DNA of 28,364 nt from Gemmatimonadales bacterium. Lineage in GTDB: Bacteria; Gemmatimonadota; Gemmatimonadetes; Gemmatimonadales; GWC2-71-9. The notes beneath the pieces were generated by a model. It saw nothing but the letters and a program-made list of their open reading frames with translations. It searched no databases and was not told the origin of the DNA. A program made the position numbers and the translations under genes. Below are positions 1-9,360 of this stretch, in pieces. The stretch spans positions 1 to 28,364 of the forward strand of contig JACCSZ010000133.1 of assembly GCA_013812695.1 (NCBI GenBank), written 5' to 3'. Every line of letters begins with the position of its first letter. The stretch's first letter is position 1.

Positions 1-1139
1 CCGTCACCCCGCACGCCGGCGGCGACCCCCGCGGTCGCGCGGCCGAGGAGCGCCTGGCGCGCCGCATGGCGCTCGCGCTGGCTGACCCCGCATTCCGCAC
101 CTACGTCAAGGACGCGCTCGATCGCTCGCCGGTCGTCGAGCACAAGCTGCACCTGGGACGGCTGCTGCGCGGGTCGGACCGGCGTGCGCTCAGGGCATTG
201 GCGCGAGCCGGAGGAGAGCCCGAGGCCGCCGTCGATGCCGACGCAGGCGCGGCCACGGCGCTCGAGCTTTACATCCCGGTTCCCGCGCACCGCGCCGCGT
301 GGGGCGGTGGCGACGAGATCCTCGTGGCCACCGCCCGGACCGACCGGGAGGCGCCGATTGCGTTCGACGTGCGTGGACGGCGACGGCTGTTGAGCCCCGA
401 CGCGCCGCCTAGCGCGCCCGTGCTGGCCGTGGTGCCGGTGGAGACGGACTTCGACGCCCTCGAGGTCGGCATGATGCTTCCCGACGGCGACGGGGCCGGT
501 GGCGGAGGAGGGGGTGGGAGTGGCGGGGGTGGTGGAGGCACGGCGACGGTCACGCCGGGGTTGTACATGACCGCAAGCCACTTCGTGGACGATTTTGAGG
601 GATGGTTGAAGGGCAGCCCCGAATATGAGATTCACATCCTGGGCCAGTCGGGTGCGTCCGACTCGCTGACCAGCTATCAGTGTGCGGGCGAACACGCCGC
701 GACCGGGTACAGCTTCGACCAGAACAACAATGACTGGACGGGCAGCGTGCGCCTGTTCAGCCAGACTCAGTTGAACGGTTACCGGACCGCGCACCCCAAT
801 CAGAACATCCGGATCCTGGCCATCGAGGACGACGACGGTGCCTGTCAGATCCGGCTGGATGGAACCCGGTTCAAGAACTTCCTGACCGTGCTGCAACAGA
901 ACTACGGCACACTGACCGGCGGAAAGGATACCACATCGGGCCTCGCGAAGACCTACAAACGCGCCACGGCGCTGCAGAAGATTCTACGCGCCGCTTACTC
1001 CTGGCTCACGTCTCAGGATGACCTGATCGGCAATGCCATCGAGGACACGGTGGTGGGCGAGTACCACGCGGGCGCCAACTGGATCGTTCGGGGTGACAAC
1101 AACGTCACCAACGGCTGGCTCAAACTCCAGATGCGGTAA
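1..1139 (+). CDS. Hypothetical two-domain protein with polyglycine linker (5' end outside window)
   Basis: The reading frame is open from the first full codon at base 3, so the true start probably lies upstream; the first in-window ATG is at 66. Counting from that ATG, residues 1-140 form an N-terminal domain, residues 141-158 are almost pure glycine with one serine, and residues 160-357 form a second domain with two cysteines that could pair. The N-terminal part, with its LELYIPVPAH and APVLAVVPVETDF stretches, loosely resembles DUF3103-type proteins from memory; that is weak. The linker implies two independently folded units, and such linkers are common in exported proteins, but no signal peptide is visible because the N-terminus is missing. 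The next gene begins 5 bases downstream, so the two are probably co-transcribed. Function unknown. Confidence 0.75.
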   Translation, partial: VTPHAGGDPRGRAAEERLARRMALALADPAFRTYVKDALDRSPVVEHKLHLGRLLRGSDRRALRALARAGGEPEAAVDADAGAATALELYIPVPAHRAAWGGGDEILVATARTDREAPIAFDVRGRRRLLSPDAPPSAPVLAVVPVETDFDALEVGMMLPDGDGAGGGGGGGSGGGGGGTATVTPGLYMTASHFVDDFEGWLKGSPEYEIHILGQSGASDSLTSYQCAGEHAATGYSFDQNNNDWTGSVRLFSQTQLNGYRTAHPNQNIRILAIEDDDGACQIRLDGTRFKNFLTVLQQNYGTLTGGKDTTSGLAKTYKRATALQKILRAAYSWLTSQDDLIGNAIEDTVVGEYHAGANWIVRGDNNVTNGWLKLQMR

Positions 1140-1144
1140 CCCCC

Positions 1145-1747
1145 ATGACCCGCACTCGCGCCTGCGCGGCGTTCGTCGCGATCGCCCTGATCTCCCTTGG
1201 TGGCACGCCCGTATCGGCTCAATGGCTGGTCGGGGCAGGTGTCCGGGCGCCCCGCTTTTCCGGAGGAGCCTTTCAACCGGCATCGGAGGGATCTTTACAC
1301 CCCTACCGGCCGACCATGCTGGAGATCGGGGTGCACCGCGCCGGCAGCCGGGTGGGCGTGGGTCTGCGCGCGCACTACGCGTCCAGCAGTCTGGCACTCG
1401 AGGGAAACGACGTGCTGTCCGCGGTCAAGGATGCCATGACGCTGTACGGCTTCGAGCCCGAGCTTTCGGTTCGTCTCAGCCGGCTCGGGCCCGAAACAGT
1501 GGTCCGGCTTTTCGCCGGGCCGGTGTTCCAGGTGTGGAACCTCCCCGACGTTGGATCCCGGTTACGGGGTGGGGTGACCGCGTCGCTCGGACTGGAGGTG
1601 CCGTTCGGGGGGCGATGGCTCGGATCGGCCAGAGTTGGCGCGGCGGTGACGCCATCGCCGTTCAATGCGGAGGATCTGGATGAAGCGTTCGAGCGGCGCA
1701 CGCTCTGGCGCCGCGATGTGAGCGCCTGCCTCAGCTATCGGCTGTAG
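1145..1747 (+). CDS. Secreted protein, possible small outer-membrane beta-barrel
   Basis: This 200-residue protein opens with a clear Sec signal peptide: basic MTRTR, a hydrophobic stretch, and a likely cleavage after PVSA before QWLVG. The mature part alternates polar and hydrophobic residues, has several Gly/Arg turns and ends in an aromatic residue followed by Arg-Leu, as in small outer-membrane barrels (OmpW or OprF-like folds). The barrel call rests on pattern only, as there is no diagnostic motif. It follows the preceding gene by 5 bases and no strong Shine-Dalgarno is visible. The 3' end faces the ccm cluster with a 12-base gap. It might instead be a soluble periplasmic beta protein. 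Confidence 0.75.
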   Translation: MTRTRACAAFVAIALISLGGTPVSAQWLVGAGVRAPRFSGGAFQPASEGSLHPYRPTMLEIGVHRAGSRVGVGLRAHYASSSLALEGNDVLSAVKDAMTLYGFEPELSVRLSRLGPETVVRLFAGPVFQVWNLPDVGSRLRGGVTASLGLEVPFGGRWLGSARVGAAVTPSPFNAEDLDEAFERRTLWRRDVSACLSYRL

Positions 1748-1759
1748 CGGATCGGGGCG

Positions 1760-2314
1760 TCACGCCGCCGCGGCCGTCCCGCACTGCGCGCAGAACCGGC
1801 TGTCGGCGCCAAGCTCGGCGCCGCAGCCGGCACAGGGGCCGGAGGCGGCAGAGTGCAATCGATCACCGCACGATGAGCAGAACTCCGCGTCCGACTCCGG
1901 GCGCGGACCACAAGCCGGGCAGGCGGGGCCCCCGGGCGGTGCCGAGATCGCAGCGGAGCGGAGGGCTCGAACCCTGGCAGCGATCATGATCTCGACATCG
2001 CCGCCTCCCGAACCCGGCCCGGCCTCCGCGGCCCGCGCCTCCTCGGCCTCCGCCGACTCCGCGCGAAGCGCTTCGAGCGCGGCCCCAGTGTATTTGCCCT
2101 TGAGAAACGCGTAGTCCTCGTTCGACAGCTTCCCGGTTTCGCGATCGAACTCGATCTCCTTGAGCGCGGCCAGGGCCACGCCTTTGGGCGTCTCTTCCGG
2201 GTCGAGCGGCTCGATGACGGTCATTCGCGGTGTGCCCGGCGCAATCAGTGGCTGCAGCACCCACCAGACGGCGGCCACCCCCACCAGCGCCGCCGCGACG
2301 ATCTCCAGCGTCAT
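1760..2314 (-). CDS. CcmI-like membrane protein with two C-terminal zinc ribbons
   Basis: The protein has 184 residues. Residues 3-24 form one membrane segment. Residues 45-80 carry the pattern LKEIEFDRETGKLSNEDY, typical of the N-terminal part of CcmI-type cytochrome c biogenesis proteins. An Ala/Glu-rich, probably helical stretch follows to about 122. The C-terminus has two CxxC...CxxC zinc ribbons (Cys 132/135/146/149 and 161/164/175/178) where classical CcmI has a TPR domain that holds apocytochrome. Its ATG shares one base with the TGA of the ccmH-like gene (TGATG), so translation is probably coupled. Position and N-terminus support a role in apocytochrome handling during c-type cytochrome maturation. 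What the ribbons bind (metal, partner or apocytochrome) is unknown. Confidence 0.8.
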   Translation of the reverse strand: MTLEIVAAALVGVAAVWWVLQPLIAPGTPRMTVIEPLDPEETPKGVALAALKEIEFDRETGKLSNEDYAFLKGKYTGAALEALRAESAEAEEARAAEAGPGSGGGDVEIMIAARVRALRSAAISAPPGGPACPACGPRPESDAEFCSSCGDRLHSAASGPCAGCGAELGADSRFCAQCGTAAAA

Positions 2315-2880
2315 CAGTCGTCGGTCTCACGGAGCGCCCGGCGGAGGCGCTCCAGTTCCTCGGGGCTCGCCTCGAGGTGATCACCCTCGGGCGCCGCCCC
2401 GCCGGCAGCGGCCACCGCGGAGCGCCGCCGGCCGATCACCAGCGCCAGCGTCGCGCCGGCGGTCACGATCGCCGCGCCGGGCACCAGGTAGCCCGCCAGG
2501 TTGAATCCCTGGGGCTTCGGTGCCATCAGCGCCTTCTCGCCGTAGCGCTCGACGAACGCGTCGATCACCTCCTGGGCCGACAGCCCGTCGTTTCGGAGCG
2601 CCAGCACTTCGCGGTGGAGCTTGGGGGAGTAGGTGCACGAGAAATCGGTCGTGCGGCAGGTGAAGATGTCGAGCGTGCAGCCGCAGTTGCAGGCCAGCTT
2701 CAGCTCGATCGCCTGGATCTCGGCCGCGTTCTCCTCGGGGTTCGTGGACGCGCGCGGCCGGCCGGCCGCCGCCGGGTTGTGGAGCGTGCCGACCGCTCCA
2801 CGGCCGGCCAACGAGTCCTGGGCCGGCGGCACGAACGCCAAGGCGAGCCCCGCGCGGAGGAACGAGCGCCGCGAGGTCAT
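2314..2880 (-). CDS. ccmH: CcmH/NrfF-like cytochrome c maturation protein with Tat-type signal
   Basis: CcmH proteins reduce the apocytochrome CXXCH cysteines before haem attachment outside the membrane. From the ATG at 2880 (188 aa) the N-terminus reads TSRRSFLRAG plus a hydrophobic run, a twin-arginine signal. A TTG at 2895 would add five residues and is less likely. The core (residues 57-125) matches CcmH in layout: a cysteine centre, then VLALRNDGLSAQEVIDAFVERYGEKAL, then a Pro-rich turn and a membrane helix at about 127-150. The centre is Cys64-x-Cys66-x-Cys68 with further Cys75 and Cys82, not the usual LRCxxC. This multi-cysteine form suggests metal binding or altered thiol chemistry. 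The gene starts 28 bases after ccmF stops and overlaps the ccmI-like start by one base. Confidence 0.85.
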   Translation of the reverse strand: MTSRRSFLRAGLALAFVPPAQDSLAGRGAVGTLHNPAAAGRPRASTNPEENAAEIQAIELKLACNCGCTLDIFTCRTTDFSCTYSPKLHREVLALRNDGLSAQEVIDAFVERYGEKALMAPKPQGFNLAGYLVPGAAIVTAGATLALVIGRRRSAVAAAGGAAPEGDHLEASPEELERLRRALRETDD

Positions 2881-2908
2881 GCGGCCATGGCGCAAGGCTG
2901 GCGCGCGC

Positions 2909-4942
<2,034 letters not shown>

Positions 4943-4949
4943 GACATTC

Positions 4950-5363
4950 TCAGGCTTTGGGCACGGCCTCGTAGCGGGAGCCGCATTTGGCGAGCACGTC
5001 GGTGGCGCGAATGACCCCATCCTGTCCCAGCCGGCCTTCGACGACGACCTCGATGTCGTTCGCGTCGGTGAAGGTGTCGGGAACGAGGCCGCGGTAGGTG
5101 ACCGGATAGGACTTGACCCCATCGGACACCTGGAAGTCTATCCTCCGGCCGGCCCGGTCGCGGCGGATCGACCCGGGCACGACCCGGGCGCCGACCTTGA
5201 ACCCGACGTTCTCCACGAACGACGGGTCCGCCGACGTCTTCGCGGCGAGCTCCGCAGGGGTCAGGAAATACACCCCCGTCTCCTTCACGCCCTCGGCGAT
5301 CAAGAATCCTACGCTCCCGACGATCAGCAGCGCGCCGATGAGGAACTTGTGGCCTGCCTTCAT
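4950..5363 (-). CDS. ccmE: Haem chaperone CcmE, CXXXY variant
   Basis: CcmE is a membrane-anchored periplasmic beta-barrel that carries haem from CcmC to CcmF. This 137-residue protein has an N-terminal anchor (about 7-24), the family sequence VYFLTPAEL, and the OB-fold strands through YPVTYRGLVPDTF and VVVEGRLGQDGVIRATDVLAK. The haem-binding site, normally HxxxY in LAKH, is here LAKCGSRY, with Cys127 and Tyr131, so the histidine is replaced by cysteine. This CXXXY class is known from archaea and Desulfovibrio. The acidic tail after the site is very short. A GGGAG-like ribosome site lies about 7 bases before the ATG. The gene is 92 bases downstream of glpK and heads the ccm cluster. ccmA-D are not in the window. 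Confidence 0.95.
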   Translation of the reverse strand: MKAGHKFLIGALLIVGSVGFLIAEGVKETGVYFLTPAELAAKTSADPSFVENVGFKVGARVVPGSIRRDRAGRRIDFQVSDGVKSYPVTYRGLVPDTFTDANDIEVVVEGRLGQDGVIRATDVLAKCGSRYEAVPKA

Positions 5364-5455
5364 GGTCTGCTCCCATGCTCGTGGTCCGATGTGTCGCCGG
5401 GAAAGTTCTGCTTCCGGGCCGGGTTATTCAAGACCCCGAATGGCGCCGCGGAAAT

Positions 5456-6952
5456 CTAGCCGGATAGAGGGTCGCGACCCGCCCGTGCCCACGCGAGCGC
5501 CGCACCCACCGCTCGCGACCAGCCGGCCGCCAACGCGCGGCGCTCCGCCGCAGTGGTGCGGGGCTCGAACCGCGTGAACCGCCGCCCGCCCAGGAAATCC
5601 GCGCTGCTGCGCCACACGCCCAGCGCGATCCCCGCGAGGCCCGCGGCTCCCAGCGCCGTGGTCTCGACCATGTCCGGCCGCTCGACTGGCACGCCGAGCA
5701 CGTCGGCCTGGAACTGCATCAGCCAGTTGTTCGCGGAGGCGCCGCCGTCGACCCGCAAGGCTGGCACCTCGAGCCCGCCCGCGCCGGCCATCGCCGCCAG
5801 CAGCTCGGCGCTCCCGAACGCCATGGCCTCGAGCGCCGCCCGGGCGAGATGCGCGCGCGACGTGCCACGCGTCAGCCCCGTGATCGTGCCTCTGGCGTCC
5901 GACTCCCAGTGCGGCGTACCCAGGCCGACGAAGGCCGGAACGAAATGCACCCCGCCCGTATCGGAGACGCTCCGGGCCAACGTTTCGGTTTCGGCGGCGG
6001 CCTGAATCAGTCCCAGGCCGTCGCGGAGCCATTGGACGGCGGCGCCCGCGATGAACACGCTGCCTTCGAGCGCGAACGCCGGCTCGCCGGCGGGGCCGCA
6101 GGCCGCGGTCGCCAACACCCCGGCGGTGGGTGAGGGCAGGCGATCGCCGGTGGAGACCAGGAGGAAGGCGCCGGTGCCGTAGGTGTTCTTGGCCAATCCC
6201 GGCGTGCAGCAGCCCTGGCCGAAGAGCGCGGCCTGCTGATCACCGGCAAGCCCCGCGATCGGCAGGCTCAGACCCAGATGTTCGGGGTCGGTCTCCGCAA
6301 CGACGCCGGCGGAGCGCACGATGCCGGGAAGAATCTCGCCGGACACGCCGAAGACGCGGAGCAGTTCGGGGTCCCACTCGCGGGCGGCCAGGCCGTAGAG
6401 CAGCGTGCGCGACGCGTTGGTGTGGTCGGTGACGTGGCTCCGGCCGCCGGTGAGCCGCGCCACCAGCCAGCTCTCGACGGTCCCGGCGGCCAGCTCGCCC
6501 CGCTCGGCGCGGTGGCGGAGGCCGGCGTCCTGCAGCAGCCACTCTAGCTTGGTCGCGGAGAAGTACGGGTCCGCCACCAGGCCGGTCCGTTCGCGCAACA
6601 ACAGCTCGACGCCGCTTTCCCGCAGCTCGCGGCAGCGCTCGCTGGTGCGGCGATCCTGCCAGACAATCGCGGGCGCCACCGGCGCGAGCGTCCGCCGATC
6701 CCACAGCACCACGGTCTCGCGCTGGTTGGTGATGCCGATGCCGGCCGGGCGCTCACCCGCGCCGGCCAGCGCCTCGCGCATCGCCTCGAGCGACCCGCGC
6801 AGCAGCTCGTCCGGATCGTGCTCGACCCAGCCCGGGCGCGGGTAGCGCTGCGTGACTTCGCGATAGCCGCGGCCCAGCACGGTGCCGTCCTGGTGGATGA
6901 GCAGCGCGGTGGAGCCGGTGGTGCCCTGGTCGAGAGCGAGGATTGAGGACAT
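5456..6952 (-). CDS. glpK: Glycerol kinase
   Basis: This cytoplasmic FGGY-family kinase phosphorylates glycerol to sn-glycerol 3-phosphate using ATP. At 498 residues it has the normal length. The N-terminal phosphate-binding loop ALDQGTTGSTA, the substrate segment GITNQRETVVLWDR, the GLAGDQQAALFGQGC stretch and the C-terminal ATP-binding signature near LGTPHWESDARG are all present, and together they separate glycerol kinase from xylulokinase or gluconate kinase. The ATG at 6952 begins directly at MSSILALDQG, so the start is firm. It follows mtnA after a 26-base gap and precedes ccmE by 92 bases on the same strand. No glpF or glpD is nearby, so it is not in a classical glp operon. Confidence 0.96.
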   Translation of the reverse strand: MSSILALDQGTTGSTALLIHQDGTVLGRGYREVTQRYPRPGWVEHDPDELLRGSLEAMREALAGAGERPAGIGITNQRETVVLWDRRTLAPVAPAIVWQDRRTSERCRELRESGVELLLRERTGLVADPYFSATKLEWLLQDAGLRHRAERGELAAGTVESWLVARLTGGRSHVTDHTNASRTLLYGLAAREWDPELLRVFGVSGEILPGIVRSAGVVAETDPEHLGLSLPIAGLAGDQQAALFGQGCCTPGLAKNTYGTGAFLLVSTGDRLPSPTAGVLATAACGPAGEPAFALEGSVFIAGAAVQWLRDGLGLIQAAAETETLARSVSDTGGVHFVPAFVGLGTPHWESDARGTITGLTRGTSRAHLARAALEAMAFGSAELLAAMAGAGGLEVPALRVDGGASANNWLMQFQADVLGVPVERPDMVETTALGAAGLAGIALGVWRSSADFLGGRRFTRFEPRTTAAERRALAAGWSRAVGAALAWARAGRDPLSG

Positions 6953-6978
6953 CTGAGGGCATCAACGACGGCGTGCTG

Positions 6979-7992
6979 TCACGCCGCCCCCGCCGCATCC
7001 TTCGGCGCGAACACTCCGCGGTCGGTGATGATCGCCGTCACCAGTTCGGCCGGCGTCACGTCGAACGCCGGGTTCCAGACGCGCGCGCCGGCCGGCGCGA
7101 CCTGGTGCCCGCGCCACCCGGTCACTTCGTCCGCCGAGCGCTCCTCGATGGGTATGCGGGCGCCGTCCGGTGTCGCCCGATCGATCGTGGACGTGGGCGC
7201 CGCCACGTAGAACGGGACGCCATGCGCCCGCGCCGCGAGCGCCACGCCATAGGTGCCGATCTTGTTCGCCACGTCGCCATTGGCGGCGATGCGGTCCGCG
7301 CCGACGATCACGCAGCTCACGTCGCCCCGCCGGAGCCGGCTCGCGGCCATGCCATCGGCGATGACGGTCACCGGCACGCCGGCCCGGCCCAGCTCCCACG
7401 CGGTGAGCCGGCTGCCCTGAAAGAGCGGCCGCGTTTCGTCGGCCACGACCGACACCCGCCGTCCGGCCTCGTGAAGGGTGTAGACGGGCGCGAGCGCCGT
7501 GCCCATGCCGCCCGTGGCGAGCGCGCCGGCGTTGCAGTGGGTGAGCACGATCGCGTCGCCGCCGATCAGCGCCGCGCCCGCCGCGCCGATCCGGACGCAC
7601 ATGGCCCGGTCCTCCTGCCAGATGGCATCGGCTTCCGCGCGCATCGCCGCCGCCAGATCCTCGCCGCCGGCAAGCGCGGCAGCGGCACGGCGCTCCATGC
7701 GCGCCAGCGCCCACCGAAGGTTGACCGCGGTCGGCCGGGTAGCGCCGAGCGTCGCGCTCGCGGCCTGGATGGCCTGGAGCGACGGCGCGCCCTGGCGGAT
7801 CGAAAGCGTCACTCCCATGGCGGCCGCGATCCCGATCAGCGGCGCCCCGCGGACGCGGAGTGTGCGGATCGCCTCAGCGACGGCGTCCACCGTCTCGAGC
7901 TCGAGGTAGCGCTCCTCGTCCGGGAGCAGCGTCTGATCGAGAATGCGGACGGCGTGGCCCGGCGTCCACCCGATGGGCGATGGAATCGTCAT
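6979..7992 (-). CDS. mtnA: S-methyl-5-thioribose-1-phosphate isomerase
   Basis: MtnA converts methylthioribose 1-phosphate to methylthioribulose 1-phosphate in methionine salvage. Family marks include the N-terminal W-x(8)-ILDQTLLP pattern, TLRVRGAPLIGIAAAMG, the catalytic cysteine in THCNAGALATGG (residue 153 from the chosen start), the catalytic aspartate in VGADRIAANGDVANKIGTY (233), and the PTSTID segment. These match the Cys/Asp pair of characterised MtnA enzymes and separate it from the eIF2B alpha relatives. I chose ATG 7992, giving MTIPSPIGW; a GTG at 8013 would add seven residues, and neither has a clear Shine-Dalgarno. It is divergent from the enoyl-CoA hydratase gene and heads the run into glpK. 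No other methionine-salvage gene is in the window. Confidence 0.95.
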   Translation of the reverse strand: MTIPSPIGWTPGHAVRILDQTLLPDEERYLELETVDAVAEAIRTLRVRGAPLIGIAAAMGVTLSIRQGAPSLQAIQAASATLGATRPTAVNLRWALARMERRAAAALAGGEDLAAAMRAEADAIWQEDRAMCVRIGAAGAALIGGDAIVLTHCNAGALATGGMGTALAPVYTLHEAGRRVSVVADETRPLFQGSRLTAWELGRAGVPVTVIADGMAASRLRRGDVSCVIVGADRIAANGDVANKIGTYGVALAARAHGVPFYVAAPTSTIDRATPDGARIPIEERSADEVTGWRGHQVAPAGARVWNPAFDVTPAELVTAIITDRGVFAPKDAAGAA

Positions 7993-8089
7993 CCGCGGAA
8001 AGATAGAGGGCACCCCGGCATCGGGTTAGCTTAGAGGCCAGTTCGACCCGGCCCATCCCCGCCACTTTCCGCCAATCCTCGAGCCGACG

Positions 8090-8872
8090 ATGCCCTTCAC
8101 GACCCTGCTGTTCGACCTCGCCGACGGGATCGCGCGGGTCACGGTCAACCGTCCCGACAAGCTCAACGCCCTCAACGAAATCGTCATCGGCGAGCTCGAC
8201 GGTGTCATCGAGCGCATCCGCACCGACACTGCCATCCAGGGGGTGCTCCTCACCGGCGCGGGCACCAAGGCGTTCGTGGCCGGCGCGGACATCGGCGAGA
8301 TCGGCGGTCAGGGGCCGAGCGACGGACGGGCGCGGGCGCTGGCGGGGCAGCGGATGATGCGCCGGCTCGAGCAGTGCGGAAAACCGGTGGTGGCGGCGGT
8401 CAACGGCTTCGCGCTCGGCGGGGGCTGCGAGCTGGCCATGGCGTGTCACATCCGGGTGGCGAGCGAAAGCGCGCGATTCGGGCAGCCGGAAGTGAAGCTC
8501 GGAATCGGCCCCGGCTACGGCGGAACGGTGCGGCTGCCCCGCCTGGTGGGGCGTGGCCGGGCGCTCGAGCTCCTCCTGACCGGCGCCATGATCGACGCAC
8601 AGGAAGCCTGGCGGATCGGGTTGGTCAACCGAATCGTGCCGCCCGACCAACTCCTGCCGGAGTCGGAGCGGCTCCTACGATCGATTCTGGAGAACGGCCC
8701 GCTCGCGGTTCGCGCCTGCCTGGAGCTGGTGGATGCCGGTCTCGACATGAGCCTGGACGACGCCCTCCGGCTCGAGGCGGCCTACTTCGGACTGCTCAGC
8801 GCCACCGCCGACATGCGCGAGGGAACCCAGGCCTTTCTCGACAAGCGAAAGGCCGCCTTCAAGGGGTCCTGA
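8090..8872 (+). CDS. Enoyl-CoA hydratase/isomerase family protein
   Basis: This 260-residue crotonase-fold protein probably hydrates trans-2-enoyl-CoA in fatty-acid or polyhydroxybutyrate-type acyl-CoA metabolism. The sequence shows RPDKLNALN near residue 21, the CoA-binding AFVAGADIGEI (61-71), the oxyanion-hole segment NGFALGGGCELAMACH with the first catalytic glutamate at 114, and FGQPEVKLGIGPGYGGT with the second at 134. Both acids are kept, which favours a true hydratase over isomerase or hydrolase relatives. The C-terminal helices after residue 190 look complete. The ATG at 8090 has no strong ribosome site. The gene is divergent from mtnA and lies 47 bases upstream of a lipoprotein gene. 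Chain-length specificity cannot be read from sequence. Confidence 0.93.
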   Translation: MPFTTLLFDLADGIARVTVNRPDKLNALNEIVIGELDGVIERIRTDTAIQGVLLTGAGTKAFVAGADIGEIGGQGPSDGRARALAGQRMMRRLEQCGKPVVAAVNGFALGGGCELAMACHIRVASESARFGQPEVKLGIGPGYGGTVRLPRLVGRGRALELLLTGAMIDAQEAWRIGLVNRIVPPDQLLPESERLLRSILENGPLAVRACLELVDAGLDMSLDDALRLEAAYFGLLSATADMREGTQAFLDKRKAAFKGS

Positions 8873-8919
8873 CAGGGGTTCCGCGGCTGCAATTTCATCC
8901 TCCATCCGGCTATTTTTCC

Positions 8920-9360
8920 ATGGTTCTACAGCGCGGGTCCCAACGCACATACGGGTGGGCCGAGGCGGCGGTTCGGCTGGTTCTCGCCCTGGCATTCGCG
9001 GCCGGCTGCGGCGAGCGCGATCGGCTCACGTTCCCGACCGACAATCCGGGCGACGGGGCGGGTCCGGTCACCGACATCTCCCTGCCTTCGGCCGCCGACA
9101 CGGTCGTCACCGAGGGCGACCTGCTGATCATCCAGGGCCGCACCACCGACGCGGACGGCGTGGATACGGTCTACTTCGAGGTCGGTGGTGCCAACCAGGG
9201 CTTCGCCCCGCTGAGGGGAAACGGAGCGGACACGGTGGACTTCGCGTTGCAGCTCTCGACGCTGAACCGGAGCGGCGCGACGATCGTCTTCCGCGCCTAC
9301 GGCGTCGATCTGCTGGGGGGCCAGGGCGCTCCGGCCAGCCGGCAGATTCGCATCGAATAG
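8920..9360 (+). CDS. Lipoprotein with a single Ig-like domain, upstream of recF
   Basis: This 146-residue protein has a lipoprotein signal peptide ending in LAFAAGC, with Cys30 as the lipidated residue. Residues 50-146 form one beta-rich domain with the pattern TVVTEGDLLIIQGRTTDADGVD typical of Ig or cadherin-like repeats in surface proteins. The frame is open far upstream inside the hydratase gene, but the signal peptide fixes the start at ATG 8920. No Shine-Dalgarno precedes it, though a T-rich run does. Its TAG shares its last base with the GTG of recF, so translation of the two is probably coupled. The role is unknown; an envelope lipoprotein in a replication/repair run is odd. Confidence 0.85.
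   Translation: MVLQRGSQRTYGWAEAAVRLVLALAFAAGCGERDRLTFPTDNPGDGAGPVTDISLPSAADTVVTEGDLLIIQGRTTDADGVDTVYFEVGGANQGFAPLRGNGADTVDFALQLSTLNRSGATIVFRAYGVDLLGGQGAPASRQIRIE

Noticed and set aside
4943..5122. 60-codon upstream extension of ccmF
   Set aside because: It overlaps ccmE in another frame, is Ser/Pro-rich, and lacks family similarity. CcmF proteins begin at the membrane segment that follows ATG 4942.
7993..8010. TATCTT just upstream of mtnA as a -10 box
   Set aside because: It would give a leaderless transcript starting at the ATG, and no -35-like sequence sits 16-18 bases upstream.
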